Shown piece after piece: positions 41,262 to 43,015 of a DNA stretch of 43,015 nucleotides (positions are counted from its first letter, which is position 1; every line of letters starts with the position of its first letter). The stretch covers positions 1 to 43,015 of the IMG/VR virus record IMGVR_UViG_3300047550_005713; one strand, written 5' to 3'. The DNA is from a virus. The notes beneath the pieces are model-generated. The model ran no database searches, had not been told where the DNA came from, and saw only the letters and a program-made list of their open reading frames with translations. The position numbers and the translations under genes were made by a program.

Positions 41262-41272
41262 GTATAAATATG
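41262..41272 (-). promoter_or_regulatory. Promoter-like element upstream of gp13
   Basis: Sense-strand CATATTTATAC with the shared core ATATTTAT, 16 bases upstream of the gp13 GTG and just after the gp23 terminator. Confidence 0.55.
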
Positions 41273-41284
41273 CTCACCGCAGAC

Positions 41285-41312
41285 AATAAAAAAGCCCGCT
41301 TACGGGCGGGCT
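41285..41312 (-). terminator. Strong intrinsic terminator after gp23
   Basis: A perfect 7-bp GC-rich stem AGCCCGC/GCGGGCT (plus-strand arms 41293-41299 and 41306-41312) closes a six-base loop, with a run of T after it on the sense strand (plus-strand A run at 41288-41293). It lies 25 bases after the gp23 stop codon and would separate gp23 from the gp13 operon. Confidence 0.9.
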
Positions 41313-41336
41313 CTTTATTTTAGCTGTAGCGCTTTA

Positions 41337-43010
41337 TCAGAGAGCTGTAGTCAGATCTGATACGAACACTAAGCCGTAGAATTCAGGACGCAGCATCGTC
41401 ATTGCGTAGCGAGTCATGATACCCTTACGAGGAGTAAAGGTGTTAGGATCGTACACAAGAGGCGTCATGATCAGCGGCACGTACGGGGCGTACACTGCAC
41501 CGCACTCAAGGAATGCGGAGCCTTTCAGACCAAGAAGGATTACGTTCTCAGTCATGTAAGGGTTTTTGTACACTTTGTAGCGGCTGTTCAGAGCACCGAT
41601 TTTCTGCACACCGAAAGCGTACTTCATGTTGTCAGCTGCGCCGTCTGTATCAGCAGCGAATCCAGGGATGGACTCGAGGATGGTAGCAACGGTCGGAGAA
41701 ACAACCATGAAGTTAGCACCGCCACGGAGAGTTCTCTGGTGGATGATGTTGCTAACTTTCTGCAGTTTGATGCCAAGAGTCTGGAACCATGTCATCTGGG
41801 TGTAGTACACACCAGCTGTGTTGGTATCGAAGCCAGTAGTGGTAGCATTGATTTGCTTACCAACTGTAGCAGACCAGTACTCGATGGTAGGAGCTTGAGA
41901 GATCAGCATATCCAATACTTCGAGGTCGATCTCAAGAGAGATGTGCTCGGAGAGGATGCCAGTCAATTCTGCTTCTGCATCAAGTGAATGGTAAGCGTTC
42001 AGGTCCTGGGCGAATTCAGGTGTCCACTGAGCCTTCAGTTTACGAGTCTTTGCAGACACGGTCTGAGACTTCATCTGTACGTTGATCTCAGGGATAACGA
42101 TAGATGTTGCGGAAGCTGCGTTCGGTACGGAAGGTTGGCCAGTGCGATCTTCGAAATCACCACGGGTGTTGAAATCTGTGGCTTTGCTGAAGTACACGTC
42201 GTAAGAGTTCGGGCTAGTTGTGAAAGTAGCCAGAGCCTTGTTAACGAAGAAGTTAACGTAAGTAACTGTCGTGCTAGAAGAGAGTTCAGTGAACTGCTGC
42301 AGAACGTCTGTAGAAGACACTGTAGAACCTGATACTAACACGAAGCTTCTTATGCCGAATTCGTTGATCGAAGCGGACAGGGAAGAAGTAGGAACGGACA
42401 CTTTGGTAATCGTCTTCGCAAGTATGGAAGAAGAATACGCGGTGTCGAAACCAACTTCAGCCCATGTAGCAGAAGCGGAAACAGCGATAGAGGTAGATAC
42501 GGAAGCAGAGAATTGGTTCAGCGAGTAGCCGAACTTACCAGCTCCATAAAGACCACCAGCTGCTTGGTTACCGAAGTTAGCCGACGGGGTACCGTACAGA
42601 GAACTACCGGAAGTGAAAGGACGCTTGGTATCGCCATACTGGAAGTCTAGGTAGAATACCAGACCTGCAGGCAGGTTCATCGGCTGAACGCTAACGAACT
42701 CTTTTGCTGCGATTTGACCAAGGATCTTGCGCACGAGCGGAAGAGCTACGCCAGCCCACTGTTCGCCAGTGCCAGGCGTGAATGTTGCACCACCGGAGTT
42801 TAAGCCACCGTTGGTTTGAGAGTTTTCAACTACGAGTTGCTTAGCTTGGTTTTCCAAAAGGACAGCCATGCCAGTCTTATCGTAGTCCTGAAGACCCTCG
42901 AGGAGTCCGGACTTCTGCCACTTCTTAGCTAATCTTGAGGCTACGCCATTCTGATCAGCAAAAGCGGTTTGGGCAGATTCGGACAATAGGTTTTGAACTA
43001 AGTTTGCCAT
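41337..43010 (-). CDS. 23: Major capsid protein gp23
   Basis: This 557-residue protein (T4 gp23 has 521) is complete; the ATG at 43010 lies five bases from the window edge. Landmarks are the helical prohead peptide (1-65), 'VSVQPMNLPAGLVFYLDFQYGDTK' (105-130), which matches 'gVQPMn.PtGlvFalr..Yg' in T4 gp23, and 'LKAQWTPEFAQDLNAYHSLDAEAEL', 'ISLEIDLEVLDML', 'GANFMVVSPTVATILE' and 'YAPYVPLIMTPLVYDPNTFTPRKGIMTRYAM'. The T4 protease gp21 cuts after Glu; VVE (60-62) or LLE (51-53) followed by Asn is a plausible site, giving a mature N-terminus near SQTNGG. The gene is noticeably GC-richer than most of the window (39 of 60 bases in 42721-42780), as expected for a very highly expressed phage gene. 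A strong terminator follows. Confidence 0.97.
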   Translation of the reverse strand: MANLVQNLLSESAQTAFADQNGVASRLAKKWQKSGLLEGLQDYDKTGMAVLLENQAKQLVVENSQTNGGLNSGGATFTPGTGEQWAGVALPLVRKILGQIAAKEFVSVQPMNLPAGLVFYLDFQYGDTKRPFTSGSSLYGTPSANFGNQAAGGLYGAGKFGYSLNQFSASVSTSIAVSASATWAEVGFDTAYSSSILAKTITKVSVPTSSLSASINEFGIRSFVLVSGSTVSSTDVLQQFTELSSSTTVTYVNFFVNKALATFTTSPNSYDVYFSKATDFNTRGDFEDRTGQPSVPNAASATSIVIPEINVQMKSQTVSAKTRKLKAQWTPEFAQDLNAYHSLDAEAELTGILSEHISLEIDLEVLDMLISQAPTIEYWSATVGKQINATTTGFDTNTAGVYYTQMTWFQTLGIKLQKVSNIIHQRTLRGGANFMVVSPTVATILESIPGFAADTDGAADNMKYAFGVQKIGALNSRYKVYKNPYMTENVILLGLKGSAFLECGAVYAPYVPLIMTPLVYDPNTFTPRKGIMTRYAMTMLRPEFYGLVFVSDLTTAL

Positions 43011-43015
43011 TGTTT

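Noticed and set aside
1-43015. tRNA or other RNA genes
   Set aside because: The gaps are too short and none shows a cloverleaf or a conserved RNA core; the genes fill the rest.

Overview
This window is one block of a T4-like (contractile-tailed, Tevenvirinae-type) phage genome. All supported genes lie on the minus strand and read right to left. The assignment rests on recognisable T4-type structural proteins: major capsid protein gp23, neck proteins gp13 and gp14, a gp15-like tail terminator, tail sheath gp18, tail tube gp19, a gp26/PF12322-type baseplate protein, a tape-measure-like pair and a gp53/LysM-like baseplate protein. There is no integrase, no replication gene and no tRNA in the window. 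Genes are tightly packed, often with ATGA or TAATG overlaps. Base composition is mostly AT-rich. The leaders are A-rich and lack a clear Shine-Dalgarno sequence, which together with the type of fibre N-termini hints at a Bacteroidota host. That host guess is an inference of low to moderate confidence.

Layout from right to left. (1) 43010-41337 is gp23, followed by a strong hairpin terminator. (2) 41245-38079 holds gp13, gp14, the gp15-like protein and a 75-residue protein. (3) 37996-23721 is a 14 kb fibre operon of five proteins: two very large Ser/Thr-rich fibres, a glycine-rich adhesin-like protein, a short fibre ending in an S74-type chaperone domain, and a 1757-residue mucin-like Thr-Pro-Ser-Ile-Val repeat protein. 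(4) 23625-13797 is a polycistron of eight sugar-modifying enzymes: two GT60/PF11397-type polypeptide GlcNAc-transferase-like proteins, two related GT90/GT-B-like proteins, a PLOD-type glycosyltransferase, a NodU/CmcH carbamoyltransferase, an unassigned putative glycosyltransferase, and a HtrL/YibB-GT2 fusion. (5) 13752-1 is the tail module: a small membrane protein, a coiled-coil protein, gp18, a 51-residue Lys-rich protein, gp19, the gp26-like protein, a small possible chaperone, a two-part tape measure, and baseplate proteins. The last of these runs off the left edge.

The most interesting proposal is that regions 3 and 4 form one system. The mucin-like fibre (over 200 Thr-rich hexads, almost no charge) lies immediately upstream of two enzymes of a family whose characterised eukaryotic members put GlcNAc on Thr of mucins or on hydroxyproline of Skp1. 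The other glycosyltransferases and the carbamoyltransferase could then extend and cap the glycan. The same promoter-like element (ATATTTAT on the sense strand) precedes the neck, fibre, glycosylation and tail operons, so these would be made at the same late stage. This is inferred from gene identity and position; no substrate can be read from the sequence.
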